Assembly (NCBI RefSeq): GCF_000382305.1
Contig: NZ_KB908028.1
Span: 31,125 to 95,124, forward strand
Source of the DNA: Vitreoscilla stercoraria DSM 513
GTDB taxonomy: Bacteria > Pseudomonadota > Gammaproteobacteria > Burkholderiales > Neisseriaceae
Length of the DNA: 64,000 bases
Reading direction: 5' to 3'
Shown: positions 54,077 to 63,046 of the stretch, one piece after another
Numbering within the stretch: the first letter of the stretch is position 1
Layout of the letters: each line of letters opens with the position of its first letter
The notes under the pieces: generated by a model
What the model was told of the DNA's origin: nothing
What the model saw: the letters and a program-made list of their open reading frames with translations, nothing else
Databases searched by the model: none
Position numbers and translations under genes: made by a program

Positions 54077-55369
54077 TCATCGCTGCGCCAACGCCACACC
54101 ACTGTCAAAATAATTTTTCACGCCACCTGCAATCGCATCAGCCACACGCACTCTAAAACCACTGGTCGATAACAAACGCTCTTCTTCAGGATTGGAAATA
54201 AAGGCACACTCCACCAAAATCGACGGAATATCAGGTGCTTTCAAAACTGCAAAACCGGCTTGGTCAACATGACCTTTGTGCAATTTATTTACCCGACCCA
54301 AAGCATTCAAAACATATTTACCCAAAATCAACGAGTCACGAATGGTCGCTGTTTGCGTCATATCCAATAAAGTTTGGTCCACATTGCGGTCACCCACTTT
54401 TTTAACGCCACCGACCAAATCCGAAGCATTTTGCGTATCCGCCAAATGCTTGGCCAACGTACTCGTTGCCGCGCCTGTACTCAAAGCATACACACCAGTA
54501 CCACGAGGTTGTGGCGAAGTAAATGCATCGGCATGTACTGAAATAAACAAATCGGCCTGTAATTTACGCGCAGTGGCCACACGCACACCCAGAGGAATGA
54601 ACACATCTTGATTGCGCGTCATGTGGGTTTTGTAACCCATGCTATCGAGTTTTTTCTTCAATTCTCGGCTGACTGCCAACACCACATCTTTTTCCCGCAA
54701 ACCACTCGGACCAATCGCTCCGGGATCTTCACCCCCGTGACCGGGATCAATCACAATCACAATCTGACGCTTGATTTGGGTTTTGTTTTCAGGGGTGGCT
54801 TTAGGACGAGTGTCTTGCGGCTTGGGAATATTGGTTTGTGCTTTGGCGGTAGTTGAGCCGTCCGCTTTGACTTGCCCTGTACTGTAATCCTTAAGCAAAG
54901 CCATCAAAGCATCTTCTTCCTCTTCTTGTACCACGCCAGCACTGGCAGTAGGAAACAAATCCACTACCAAGCGGTGTTTGTATTCCGCAGCTGGCAACAA
55001 AGAAAACACTTGCGGGCTAACGCTGCGCTTCAAATCCATCACAATGCGCACCGTTGTATCATTAAACTGACCCACACGTATGCTTTGGATAAAAGGATCA
55101 CGCGCCAATACCTTAGACGGCATCGATTTCAACACTTCATTGATGCTGATACCCGATACATCCACCACCAAGCGGCTAGGATTGTCCAACGTAAAATACT
55201 TAAACGGCACACCCGCACTGACTTCCAAAGTCATACGGGTGTACAAATCCGATGGCCACAAACGCGTTGCGACCACTTGAGCATTGTTTGCAAAAGCCTT
55301 AGGCGTCAAGCTGGCGCACGCGCCTGCGCCCAAAACTTGTAAAACGCCACGGCGGTTTATTCGAAGCAT
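54077..55369 (-). CDS. amiC: N-acetylmuramoyl-L-alanine amidase AmiC
   Basis: The 430-residue precursor has a twin-arginine-like signal (RINRRGVLQVLGAGACA). An N-terminal AMIN domain (about 35-140) targets the septum. A C-terminal Amidase_3 domain starts near 200: VIDPGHGGEDPGAIG, EKDVVLAV, SVHADAF and SILVECAFISN supply the zinc ligands and catalytic Glu. It separates daughter cells by cutting peptide stems. Its start lies within the end of tsaE (13-base overlap), as in several relatives. Confidence 0.94.
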   Translation of the reverse strand: MLRINRRGVLQVLGAGACASLTPKAFANNAQVVATRLWPSDLYTRMTLEVSAGVPFKYFTLDNPSRLVVDVSGISINEVLKSMPSKVLARDPFIQSIRVGQFNDTTVRIVMDLKRSVSPQVFSLLPAAEYKHRLVVDLFPTASAGVVQEEEEDALMALLKDYSTGQVKADGSTTAKAQTNIPKPQDTRPKATPENKTQIKRQIVIVIDPGHGGEDPGAIGPSGLREKDVVLAVSRELKKKLDSMGYKTHMTRNQDVFIPLGVRVATARKLQADLFISVHADAFTSPQPRGTGVYALSTGAATSTLAKHLADTQNASDLVGGVKKVGDRNVDQTLLDMTQTATIRDSLILGKYVLNALGRVNKLHKGHVDQAGFAVLKAPDIPSILVECAFISNPEEERLLSTSGFRVRVADAIAGGVKNYFDSGVALAQR

Positions 55370-55818
55370 GATGTCAACATCTTCTGAGCAAGTTCATGAT
55401 GAGCAGTGATTGTACATAAACGCCCTTCATCCTGCACACTTAAAGCAATCGTCATATCCGCTTGCGGCACAAAACCTTCTGCCATTTGCGGCCATTCGAT
55501 TAAAGCGATGGTATTGGCATCAAACAATTCGTCCAAACCTGCATCCATCCACTCTTCAGGACTTTGAAAACGGTACAAATCAAAATGCTCGACTTTCAAA
55601 CCATCCAATTCATAACTTTCCACAATGGTATAAGTCGGGCTTTTAACCGTGCCATCGAAACCCAAAGCACGCAACAAACCGCGCGTCAACGTGGTTTTGC
55701 CTGCACCCAAATCACCTGCCAAATACACCGTCAAGGCAGGCTGTAAATGTGCTGCCAATTGATGTGCCAATGCAAGACTTGCTGCTTCATCAGCAAGGAA
55801 TTGCGTATAATCTGCCAT
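55357..55818 (-). CDS. tsaE: tRNA threonylcarbamoyladenosine ATPase TsaE
   Basis: The 153-residue ATPase is needed with TsaB and TsaD for t6A modification of ANN-decoding tRNAs. Walker A is at residues 35-42 (GDLGAGKT). The conserved SPTYTIVESYE (near 61-71) and the acidic HFDLYR (near 78-83) are in place. It overlaps amiC by 13 bases and is divergent from queG with 20 bases between starts. Confidence 0.95.
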   Translation of the reverse strand: MADYTQFLADEAASLALAHQLAAHLQPALTVYLAGDLGAGKTTLTRGLLRALGFDGTVKSPTYTIVESYELDGLKVEHFDLYRFQSPEEWMDAGLDELFDANTIALIEWPQMAEGFVPQADMTIALSVQDEGRLCTITAHHELAQKMLTSCFE

Positions 55819-55838
55819 GTTGTTTCCAAAGATATTGT

Positions 55839-56894
55839 ATGAATTCCAATGAATTGACCTTGGCCATCCGCCAACATGCCCAGCAATTGGGATTGCTAGA
55901 CTGTAAAATCACCACCCCCAACCTGAGCCCCGAACACGATGAAAAGCTAAGCCTCTGGTTAGCACAAGGCTTTAAAGGTGAAATGTCATTTTTTCACAAA
56001 CATGGCATATCCCGCAATCATGCAGAATATGTGTTACCCGAAGTCAAATCGGTCATCATGGTGGCTTTGCCGTATTGGACAGAAGACTTTGATCAAACGC
56101 GTGCCATTTTAGCAGATGAAAAAGCCGCTTACATTTCGCGTTATGCACTGGGGCGGGATTATCACAAAGTTTTACGTTCCCGCCTCAAGAATCTAGGGCA
56201 ATACATTGAACAATTGGTTCCTGATGTCATATACCGTCCTGTAGTCGACAGTGCACCTTTATCAGAAGTGTCATTTGCCACACAAGCGGGTTTGGGTTGG
56301 CGAGGCAAACATTCTTTACTATTGCAAAAACAAACCGGCAGCTTGTATTTTTTGGGTGCCTTGCTCACCAATTTGGCATTAGAACCGAATGAGGAAATCC
56401 CCAGTCATTGCGGTCAATGCAGCCGTTGTATGCAAGCGTGCCCGACCCAAGCGATTGTGGCACCTTATACCGTCGACGCACGCCGCTGCATTTCTTACTT
56501 GACCATAGAATTGAACGACATCATTCCTGTTGAGTTTCGCAAAGCCATGGGCAACCGCATTTATGGCTGTGACGACTGCCAATTGGTGTGTCCGTTTAAC
56601 CGCTTTACCAAGCCAAGCCAAGAAGCCGATTTTCAAGTCAGACATGGTTTGGACCAAGTGTCTTTGGTCGAATTATTGGCTTGGGATGAAACCATGTTTC
56701 AAAGCCGCATGGCGGGTAGCCCCATTTACCGCATCGGCTACCACAAATGGCTGTCCAACATCATCATTGCGCTGGGTAATGTGAGCAAAAGTGCTACAAT
56801 CGCAAGCCTGATGGTGCCATTGTGCACCCACCCCAATCACTTGATTGCCGAAGCGGCAAAATGGACTTTATTGCAACATGACTACCCCGAATGA
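55839..56894 (+). CDS. queG: Epoxyqueuosine reductase QueG
   Basis: The 351-residue cobalamin and Fe-S enzyme performs the last step of queuosine synthesis in tRNA. Two ferredoxin-type clusters are visible (CGQCSRCMQACPTQAI and CDDCQLVCPFNRF). The N-terminal part is conserved (ISRYALGRDYHKVLRSRLK near 98-116). The ATG at 55839 was preferred over upstream in-frame starts, which would run through the tsaE start. It overlaps murI by 17 bases. Confidence 0.93.
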   Translation: MNSNELTLAIRQHAQQLGLLDCKITTPNLSPEHDEKLSLWLAQGFKGEMSFFHKHGISRNHAEYVLPEVKSVIMVALPYWTEDFDQTRAILADEKAAYISRYALGRDYHKVLRSRLKNLGQYIEQLVPDVIYRPVVDSAPLSEVSFATQAGLGWRGKHSLLLQKQTGSLYFLGALLTNLALEPNEEIPSHCGQCSRCMQACPTQAIVAPYTVDARRCISYLTIELNDIIPVEFRKAMGNRIYGCDDCQLVCPFNRFTKPSQEADFQVRHGLDQVSLVELLAWDETMFQSRMAGSPIYRIGYHKWLSNIIIALGNVSKSATIASLMVPLCTHPNHLIAEAAKWTLLQHDYPE

Positions 56895-57693
56895 ACGCCC
56901 TATTGGCGTGTTTGACTCAGGCGTTGGCGGTTTGACCGTCGTGCGTGCGTTGATGGAACGCCTACCTTTGGAAAACATCGTCTATTTTGGCGATACCGCA
57001 CGCGTGCCTTATGGCAACAAATCCCGTTCCACTATTGAAACGTATACCAAACAAATCGTTGATTTTTTGTTTGAGCAAGATGTGAAAGCTTTGGTCATTG
57101 CATGCAATACCATCGCCGCTGTGGCAGGACAACGTGTGCGTCAAATGGCAGGCAATATGCCTGTTTTGGATGTGATTCAATCTGGCGCACAAGCGGCCTT
57201 AAACACCACTCACAGCGGCCGCATTGGCGTGATGGCGACATCAACCACCGTGAATAGCAACGCTTACGCCCGTGCCATCAACACCCAAAGCCATGACACA
57301 CGCGTCATCTCGCAAGCCTGTCCTTTACTGGTACCGCTGGTGGAAGAAGGTTGGTTAGAACACGAAGTCACACGCTTAACTGCCCGCGAATATTTGAAAC
57401 CGATTTTGACAGAAAACGTGGATACTTTGGTGTTAGGCTGCACCCATTACCCATTGCTCAAACCTTTGCTCGCCAGCGAAGTAGGCAATGTGCAATTGGT
57501 CGATTCTGCCACCACTACCGCCGAAGCCACTGCGATTGCTTTGGCAAAAGCAGGTTTGCTGAACGAACATGCACCCATACAAGGGGCGGACTACCGTTTT
57601 TATGTATCGGACATTCCATTGCGTTTTACCACCATAGGCGAACGTTTTTTAGGTCGCTCATTAGAGCAAATTGAAATGGTCAATTTAGGCTAA
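56878..57693 (+). CDS. murI: Glutamate racemase
   Basis: The 271-residue enzyme makes D-glutamate for peptidoglycan. The two catalytic cysteines are Cys76 (IACNTIAA) and Cys188 (LGCTHYPLL), and the N-terminal GVFDSGVGGLTV and GDTARVPYG motifs are typical. The ATG at 56878 lies inside the end of queG. An exact DUS-like word follows its stop by six bases. Confidence 0.95.
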   Translation: MTTPNERPIGVFDSGVGGLTVVRALMERLPLENIVYFGDTARVPYGNKSRSTIETYTKQIVDFLFEQDVKALVIACNTIAAVAGQRVRQMAGNMPVLDVIQSGAQAALNTTHSGRIGVMATSTTVNSNAYARAINTQSHDTRVISQACPLLVPLVEEGWLEHEVTRLTAREYLKPILTENVDTLVLGCTHYPLLKPLLASEVGNVQLVDSATTTAEATAIALAKAGLLNEHAPIQGADYRFYVSDIPLRFTTIGERFLGRSLEQIEMVNLG

Positions 57694-57699
57694 GCCCAA

Positions 57700-57711
57700 G
57701 CGTCCTGTAAA
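57700..57711 (+). repeat. DUS-like word between murI and the CinA-like gene
   Basis: Exact GCGTCCTGTAAA with no partner, 24 bases before the next start. Confidence 0.85.
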
Positions 57712-57734
57712 CAAGCTGTTAATAAAGGGAAAAT

Positions 57735-58535
57735 ATGGATTTTAATTTAATCATCATTGGCGACGAAATCATTCAAGGCAGCCGTGTGGATACTCATTTT
57801 AGCGCCATAAAAAACCTATTAAACGAACGTGGTTTGCGTTTGCGCCAAGTGCAGTATTTGCCTGACGATCGTGAACTGATTACCTTGACTTTGCAACGCA
57901 GTTTACAGGACGCTTATCCAACTTTTGTCACAGGTGGCATTGGTGGCACGCCTGACGACCACACGCGCCAAGCCGCAGCGCAAGCTTTGGGCTTGCCTTT
58001 GGCATTGCACCCTGAAGCGGTGCCTGCCATTGAAGCGATTGCCGAGCGTCGTGGTGAAAGTTTGGACGATCCCAATCATTTGATTCGTTTGAATATGGCC
58101 ACCTTTCCTGCAGGCGTGGACTTGGTGCCCAATCTTTACAACAATATTGCGGGATTTTCGGCACAAGAACATTATTTTTTGCCCGGTTTTCCTGTGATGG
58201 CACATCCTATGGTGACGTGGGTTTTGGACACGATTTATCCCCATTTTCACCACCAAATCCAATACCAAAGCCTCAGCACTTGGATTTACAATGTGCCAGA
58301 ATCGAACATCACCACATTGATGCACGATATTGAAAACAATTATCCGGGCATTCAAACATTCAGCTTGCCATCGACTTTACAGGACGCTAATAGTCCTTAC
58401 CAATATCGGATTGAGTTTGGCCTAAAAGCCCAAAACCAAGCCAGCGAACAATTGCCACAAGCTTGGGCGATGGCTCTGGCAACCATTCAAAACTTGGGTG
58501 GCGTTTTACAAGCAATTGATTCACCGAGCGAATAA
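57735..58535 (+). CDS. CinA-like competence/damage-inducible protein A (MoCF-binding domain)
   Basis: The 266-residue protein has the N-terminal MoCF/CinA domain (NLIIIGDEIIQGSRVDTHF, then FVTGGIGGTPDDHTRQ). The C-terminal NMN deamidase domain of full CinA is absent. Proteins of this short type are annotated as competence/damage-inducible A or molybdopterin-binding; their substrate is unknown. The gene carries two exact DUS-like words (57902, 58376), both reading Leu-Gln-Asp-Ala, and a third lies just upstream, so it is the most densely marked gene here. Confidence 0.82.
   Translation: MDFNLIIIGDEIIQGSRVDTHFSAIKNLLNERGLRLRQVQYLPDDRELITLTLQRSLQDAYPTFVTGGIGGTPDDHTRQAAAQALGLPLALHPEAVPAIEAIAERRGESLDDPNHLIRLNMATFPAGVDLVPNLYNNIAGFSAQEHYFLPGFPVMAHPMVTWVLDTIYPHFHHQIQYQSLSTWIYNVPESNITTLMHDIENNYPGIQTFSLPSTLQDANSPYQYRIEFGLKAQNQASEQLPQAWAMALATIQNLGGVLQAIDSPSE
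57902..57913 (-). repeat. DUS-like word inside the CinA-like gene (first)
   Basis: Exact reverse copy of GCGTCCTGTAAA. Confidence 0.85.
58376..58387 (-). repeat. DUS-like word inside the CinA-like gene (second)
   Basis: Exact reverse copy of GCGTCCTGTAAA. Confidence 0.85.
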
Positions 58536-58553
58536 GTATTTTTCGTGTTGACA

Positions 58554-58596
58554 AAGCAGCCAAAATCAACATTAATCCTGTCGGTTTTGGCTGCTT
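58554..58596. terminator. Bidirectional hairpin between the CinA-like and patatin genes
   Basis: A 12-base perfect stem (AAGCAGCCAAAA with TTTTGGCTGCTT) encloses a 19-base loop. It overlaps the last bases of the patatin gene. It can serve both convergent genes. Confidence 0.7.
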
Positions 58597-59617
58597 ATAA
58601 CAAGCTTGCCATAGTGGTTTTTTTGCCAATATCATCAAAATGTGTTTCAAGCCAAGCCGCTCCTGCGACCCGCCCTTTTTCAAACAATTGGCTTAAGAAA
58701 TTCCAATCAGATTTGACTTTGCTTTCAGCGCCCAAAGGCAATAAATCCGCGCCACCATCGACTTGATGCATGTAAATTTTGCGGTATTTTTTAATGTCGA
58801 GTTTGTTTTCATCCAACAAAGTGGTCACAAAACGAATGGCGCGCAGTTCTGATAACAAACCTGCATTGAACGTGATTTGATTGGCTCGGTCTTGGATGTC
58901 ACTCATGGATTTTGGCAATGCATCAATTTCCATAGGATTGATTTGCACCAACAAAATATCATGACACGGGGTTGAATAAATCAAAGGATACAAAGCAGGA
59001 TTGCCCGCATAACCACCATCCCAATACGGTTCGCCATCCACTTCCACTGTTTGATATAACATCGGCAAACATGCAGATGCCATAACCACTTGCGAACTCA
59101 TTTGCTGATTGGTAAAAATTTTACCTTTACCTGTGCGCACGTTGGTAGCACAAATAAACAATTGTGGCATCCAATCTTCGCATTTTTGAGCAGTCAAACA
59201 ATCAAAATCGACCACACGATTCAAAATATCACGCAATGGATTGATGTCAAAAGGATTGGCTTGCACAGGCGACAACATCGGTTTCATCCAAGGCATCATC
59301 TTCGCTGCAAATGAAACAGGACTGGCCGCCATCAACGTACCCACTCGGCCTACGGCAAACCAAAAATCATGCAACTTCTCGCGTGCCAATTGACAACGTG
59401 CCAAATGGGCTTCGGTCTCATTCATCCCCTCAATTTTGGCTTCTGCAAAACCTGCCGCCAACACCACCGCATTCATCGCACCCGCACTGGTGCCACTAAT
59501 GCCCTGAAAACTCAAGCGACCATCTTCCAATAAAGCATCCAAAACCCCCCAAGTGAATGCGCCATGCGAGCCGCCTCCTTGTAAAGCCAAATCAAGATAG
59601 CGTTTGTGCTTGCTCAT
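58595..59617 (-). CDS. Patatin-like phospholipase
   Basis: The 340-residue lipid acyl hydrolase has the oxyanion GGGSHG (14-19), the nucleophile Ser44 in GTSAG and the catalytic Asp200 in DGG, so the dyad is complete. No signal peptide is seen, as in cytoplasmic RssA/YchK-like proteins. The ATG at 59617 has AGGAG seven bases upstream; earlier ATGs (59623, 59689) are less well placed. The physiological substrate is unknown. Confidence 0.88.
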   Translation of the reverse strand: MSKHKRYLDLALQGGGSHGAFTWGVLDALLEDGRLSFQGISGTSAGAMNAVVLAAGFAEAKIEGMNETEAHLARCQLAREKLHDFWFAVGRVGTLMAASPVSFAAKMMPWMKPMLSPVQANPFDINPLRDILNRVVDFDCLTAQKCEDWMPQLFICATNVRTGKGKIFTNQQMSSQVVMASACLPMLYQTVEVDGEPYWDGGYAGNPALYPLIYSTPCHDILLVQINPMEIDALPKSMSDIQDRANQITFNAGLLSELRAIRFVTTLLDENKLDIKKYRKIYMHQVDGGADLLPLGAESKVKSDWNFLSQLFEKGRVAGAAWLETHFDDIGKKTTMASLL

Positions 59618-59862
59618 ACCCATTCTCCTAAATTTTGTCGCAAAATTAATCCATTGTATTGTGATTTGCAATGTCACTTTTTCATTCAAACCACTTTACG
59701 ACCTTGTTGATTGCGGGAAGTTTATCAAACCCATTTTAAAAACCATCCCATAACAAATAATCAAAAGAAATAAATAAACAATAAAACAGTATTTAGAAGT
59801 TATAAAAATGGCTGCTATATTATTTTCATTCCTTACCACCGCTCGCAACAGAAAGTCTTTCC

Positions 59863-60921
59863 ATGTTCAAAAAAACTTTTCTCTTGGCAATCCCTTTGGC
59901 CGTTGCTTTAGCCGCTTGTAATAATGGCAATAGTGCACCTACGGCCAATCATGCAGGCGCAAACCATCCATCTGCCACTGAAAAAGTGTCGATTTTGAAC
60001 GTGTCATACGACCCAACACGCGAACTGTACCAAGAATACAATCCCGTTTTCCAAAAATACTGGTTAGAAAAAACAGGACAAACCGTTGATATTCAACAAT
60101 CAAACGGTGGTTCAGGCAAACAAGCCTTGTCGGTAATTAATGGTTTACAGGCCGATGTCGTGACATTGGCATTGGCAGGCGACATTGATTCCATCAACAA
60201 AGACAAGCCATTGCTAAAAACCGATTGGCAACAAGCTTTGCCTGACAACAGCACGCCTTATACGTCAACCATCGTCTTTTTGGTGCGCAAAGGCAATCCA
60301 AAAAACATCCGAGATTGGGATGATTTGGTGAAGGGCGACACGCAAGTGATTACCCCCAACCCGAAAACCTCAGGCGGCGCACGCTGGAACTTCTTAGCCG
60401 CTTGGGCTTATGCCAAACAAAAAAATGGTGGCGATGATGCTGCAGCACAGCAATTTGTCACCGAATTATACAAACGTGTACCGATTATGGATACAGGCGC
60501 GCGCGGCTCGACCATCACATTTACCCAACGTGGCTTGGGCGATGTCTTGCTCGCTTGGGAAAATGAAGCGTATTTGGCATTGAAAGAAACAGGCGATCAA
60601 TTTGAAATTGTGACACCTTCTTTGTCCATTTTGTGCGAACCACCCGTGGCTGTGGTGGATGCAGTGGCTGATAAAAAAGGTACACGCGAAGTTTCAACTG
60701 CGTATTTAGAACAATTGTATACTGAGGATTCACAACGCATTATTGCCAAACATTTCTACCGCCCAATTAATCCAAAAGTGGCAGAAGAATTCAAACACCA
60801 ATTCCCAACATTACAATTGGTGACCATCAATGAGCATTTTGGTGGCTGGGCAAAAGCACAAGCACAATTTTTCTCAGATGGCGCGGTGTTCGACCAAATC
60901 TACACCAAGAAAAAATCTTGA
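59863..60921 (+). CDS. sbp: Sulfate ABC transporter substrate-binding lipoprotein
   Basis: The 352-residue precursor ends its signal at a lipobox (LALAAC, Cys19). The mature part is a sulfate-binding protein: ILNVSYDPTRELYQEYNPVF, SNGGSGKQALSVINGLQADVVTLALAGDID (two binding loops near 80-110), PNPKTSGGARWNFLAAWAY and GARGSTITF. It delivers sulfate or thiosulfate to a CysUWA permease whose genes are not in this window. CysB control is expected. The 173-base upstream gap is AT-rich and may hold the promoter. Confidence 0.93.
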   Translation: MFKKTFLLAIPLAVALAACNNGNSAPTANHAGANHPSATEKVSILNVSYDPTRELYQEYNPVFQKYWLEKTGQTVDIQQSNGGSGKQALSVINGLQADVVTLALAGDIDSINKDKPLLKTDWQQALPDNSTPYTSTIVFLVRKGNPKNIRDWDDLVKGDTQVITPNPKTSGGARWNFLAAWAYAKQKNGGDDAAAQQFVTELYKRVPIMDTGARGSTITFTQRGLGDVLLAWENEAYLALKETGDQFEIVTPSLSILCEPPVAVVDAVADKKGTREVSTAYLEQLYTEDSQRIIAKHFYRPINPKVAEEFKHQFPTLQLVTINEHFGGWAKAQAQFFSDGAVFDQIYTKKKS

Positions 60922-60943
60922 TACCCATAAATCCCATCAAAAA

Positions 60944-60971
60944 GCGTCCTGTAAAATATTTTACAGGACGC
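60944..60971. terminator. Inverted DUS-like pair after sbp
   Basis: Exact copies at 60944-60955 and 60960-60971 (reverse). AAAAAGC and GCTTTTT flanks extend the stem and give T-runs on both strands between convergent genes. Confidence 0.85.
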
Positions 60972-60994
60972 TTTTTATCACCATGGGCAAAGCA

Positions 60995-62101
60995 TTAACC
61001 GACTTGGCTCAAGCTCTCACACTTATTCACTTTATAACGAAATTGCCGCAACTCTTGCTGCAATTCTTGAAAATCCGCATCGCTTTTGAAACGTATGATC
61101 GGTAATATTTTCGCCAATTCCAAACGGCTAAATTTAATGCGTTTGAGCGGTTCTAATTCGGGCGTGAATTCAAAAAATCGGTGCTGGGCTTCTTGATAAG
61201 CATAATAACGCAAAGTCGGATGCGCATTTTTCGTCAAATCCACCACCACCATGACGGCTTCCCAAGATTTTGCCGCCTCCAATCCGATGCTGCTGCCAGA
61301 CACCATGCCCCAATACAAACGTGAAAACCATTCAGGTTGGATATTTTGGCAACAAGCATAAGCGTCCTGTAAACCATTGGTGTGTGCCAAAGCAGCGGTT
61401 AATTCCGCCAATTGCTCAAAATAAGGCGTAGGCGCTATCAAATAATTCAGCTCTTGCAAACTCATAATTTGTTTGGGCTTGGGCAAGCTTTTAGGCTGAT
61501 TGCCATGAGCCAAAGCCACACAATCCATATCAGGAATGACGACTTGCCACGCCTCTATGCCATCGGCTTTCCAACGCTCACAATACGCCACCACCGCCTC
61601 ATGCGCACTCACCACCACAGGAATGATTTGATGCTGCGGAAACAAATATTCCAATAATACTTTTTTCTTCAGCATTTCTTTTTTCAAAGCAGCATTGCAT
61701 TTATTGGAAATGGAACATTCATAAAAATAAACGACTTCCGTACCAATTGCCAAACAATCAAATTCAGCAAACGCCGCGCCTTGCATGTTATACACACACT
61801 TGCCATCGCCCGTACAAAAAAAACCTGTTTTCACATAATGCTTTTTGACAGGCGCATACGGTCCCTTGGCTGCCAAACGCAAATCCAAGCCCTCTGTTTG
61901 CACCACTTTGAGCAAGGACTCATAAAAATAAGCCTCGTACACCTCGCCCAAAAAAGACGCATATTCAATGCCTGCATGCTGATTTTGCAAAAAACGGTTT
62001 TTTTGCATAAACACATAGCTGCTCAGGTTGTGTGCCAACACAACATACTCCTGATTGATACCAAGCCAAAAGAAAAACCAATTAAAACATAGACCGCACA
62101 T
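60995..62101 (-). CDS. Hypothetical protein with a possible PD-(D/E)XK-like core
   Basis: Up to 368 residues; family not recognised. Around residues 112-135 the order FAEFDCLAIG, VYFYECSISNK resembles the D...E-x-S/K core of PD-(D/E)XK nuclease folds, but this is a weak visual match. No signal peptide is predicted. The ATG at 62101 lacks a ribosome binding site and an in-frame ATG at 62008 is possible. An exact DUS-like word inside (61362, reading Leu-Gln-Asp-Ala) suggests long residence in this genome. It is isolated between inverted DUS-like pairs, so it is probably a single-gene unit. Confidence 0.6.
   Translation of the reverse strand: MCGLCFNWFFFWLGINQEYVVLAHNLSSYVFMQKNRFLQNQHAGIEYASFLGEVYEAYFYESLLKVVQTEGLDLRLAAKGPYAPVKKHYVKTGFFCTGDGKCVYNMQGAAFAEFDCLAIGTEVVYFYECSISNKCNAALKKEMLKKKVLLEYLFPQHQIIPVVVSAHEAVVAYCERWKADGIEAWQVVIPDMDCVALAHGNQPKSLPKPKQIMSLQELNYLIAPTPYFEQLAELTAALAHTNGLQDAYACCQNIQPEWFSRLYWGMVSGSSIGLEAAKSWEAVMVVVDLTKNAHPTLRYYAYQEAQHRFFEFTPELEPLKRIKFSRLELAKILPIIRFKSDADFQELQQELRQFRYKVNKCESLSQVG
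61362..61373 (+). repeat. DUS-like word inside the hypothetical gene
   Basis: Exact GCGTCCTGTAAA, opposite to the gene's strand. Confidence 0.85.
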
Positions 62102-62201
62102 ACATTAAACACAATTATCCACATCACATCAAAAATCCAACACATGACAAATCAAACAATTGTTTTATTTATAAAAATTAAAAATCCACACTATCAAAAA
62201 A

Positions 62202-62226
62202 GCGTCCTGTAAACTTTACAGGACGC
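62202..62226. terminator. Inverted DUS-like pair after the SDR gene
   Basis: Exact copies at 62202-62213 and 62215-62226 (reverse), one base apart, with AAAAAAGC to the left. It lies 25 bases after the SDR stop on the minus strand. Confidence 0.8.
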
Positions 62227-62250
62227 TTGTTAAATCTTTCGCAGCATCTT

Positions 62251-63039
62251 CTAAAACGTACCGGGATAAGCGCCACCATCCATCAAAATATTTTGACCTG
62301 TAATATAACCTGCCAAATCACTGCACAAAAACGCACACATTGCCCCAAATTCATGCGCCTGACCAAAGCGGCGCACAGGAATATTGGCTTTGCGAGCAGT
62401 ATGAATCGCCTCTTCGCTCTGACCTGTGGCTTGCATCGCACTTTCAGTCAAGCTTTGCAAACGATCGGTATCAAACAAGCCCGGCAACAAATTGTTAATT
62501 GTGACCCCTTTTGCCGCCACATCGCTGCGTGCCACGCCTGCCACAAAACCTGTTAAACCACTGCGCGCACCATTGGACAAACCAAGCACATCAATCGGTG
62601 CTTTCACCGAACCCGAAGTGATATTGATAATGCGTCCAAAGCCACGTGCTGCCATGCCATCAATCACGGTTTGTATCAATGCAATCGGCGTGTACATATT
62701 CGCGTCTACCGCCGCCATCCACGTGTCCTTATTCCACTGGCGAAAATCGCCAGGCGCTGGACCGCCAGCATTGGTCACCAAAATGTCAAAGTCTTGCTGT
62801 ACCGAAAACACCGCCACACGCCCAACTTCCGTCGTGATGTCTGCCGCCACATAAGTAACCATCGCGCCATGCGTGGCCACTTTCATCACGCGCTCTGCCG
62901 CTTCTTGCAACACATCTTCACGCCGCGCCACCATCAACACACTGACGCCTTCTTTGGCCAACGCCTCCGCACACGCATACCCCAAACCACGACTGGCACC
63001 GCAAACTAGGGCGGTTTTTCCTGTAAGGTTTAAATTCAT
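62251..63039 (-). CDS. Short-chain dehydrogenase/reductase lacking the usual YxxxK
   Basis: The 262-residue Rossmann-fold protein has the cofactor motif CGASRGLG (13-20), NAGG (90-93), and the late DGGAYPGTF end. The active-site Tyr and Lys of classical SDRs are replaced (Ser155 and Arg159 in LSNGARSGLTGF). A known SDR subgroup carries LSN..R at this place, so it is probably a functional variant and not decay. The substrate is unknown. It is the last ordinary gene before the accessory right end. Confidence 0.82.
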   Translation of the reverse strand: MNLNLTGKTALVCGASRGLGYACAEALAKEGVSVLMVARREDVLQEAAERVMKVATHGAMVTYVAADITTEVGRVAVFSVQQDFDILVTNAGGPAPGDFRQWNKDTWMAAVDANMYTPIALIQTVIDGMAARGFGRIINITSGSVKAPIDVLGLSNGARSGLTGFVAGVARSDVAAKGVTINNLLPGLFDTDRLQSLTESAMQATGQSEEAIHTARKANIPVRRFGQAHEFGAMCAFLCSDLAGYITGQNILMDGGAYPGTF

Positions 63040-63046
63040 CTTTATC

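Noticed and set aside
57735..58535. Full-length CinA with NMN deamidase activity
   Set aside because: Only the N-terminal MoCF-type domain is present; the C-terminal deamidase domain is absent, so the cinA symbol was not used.
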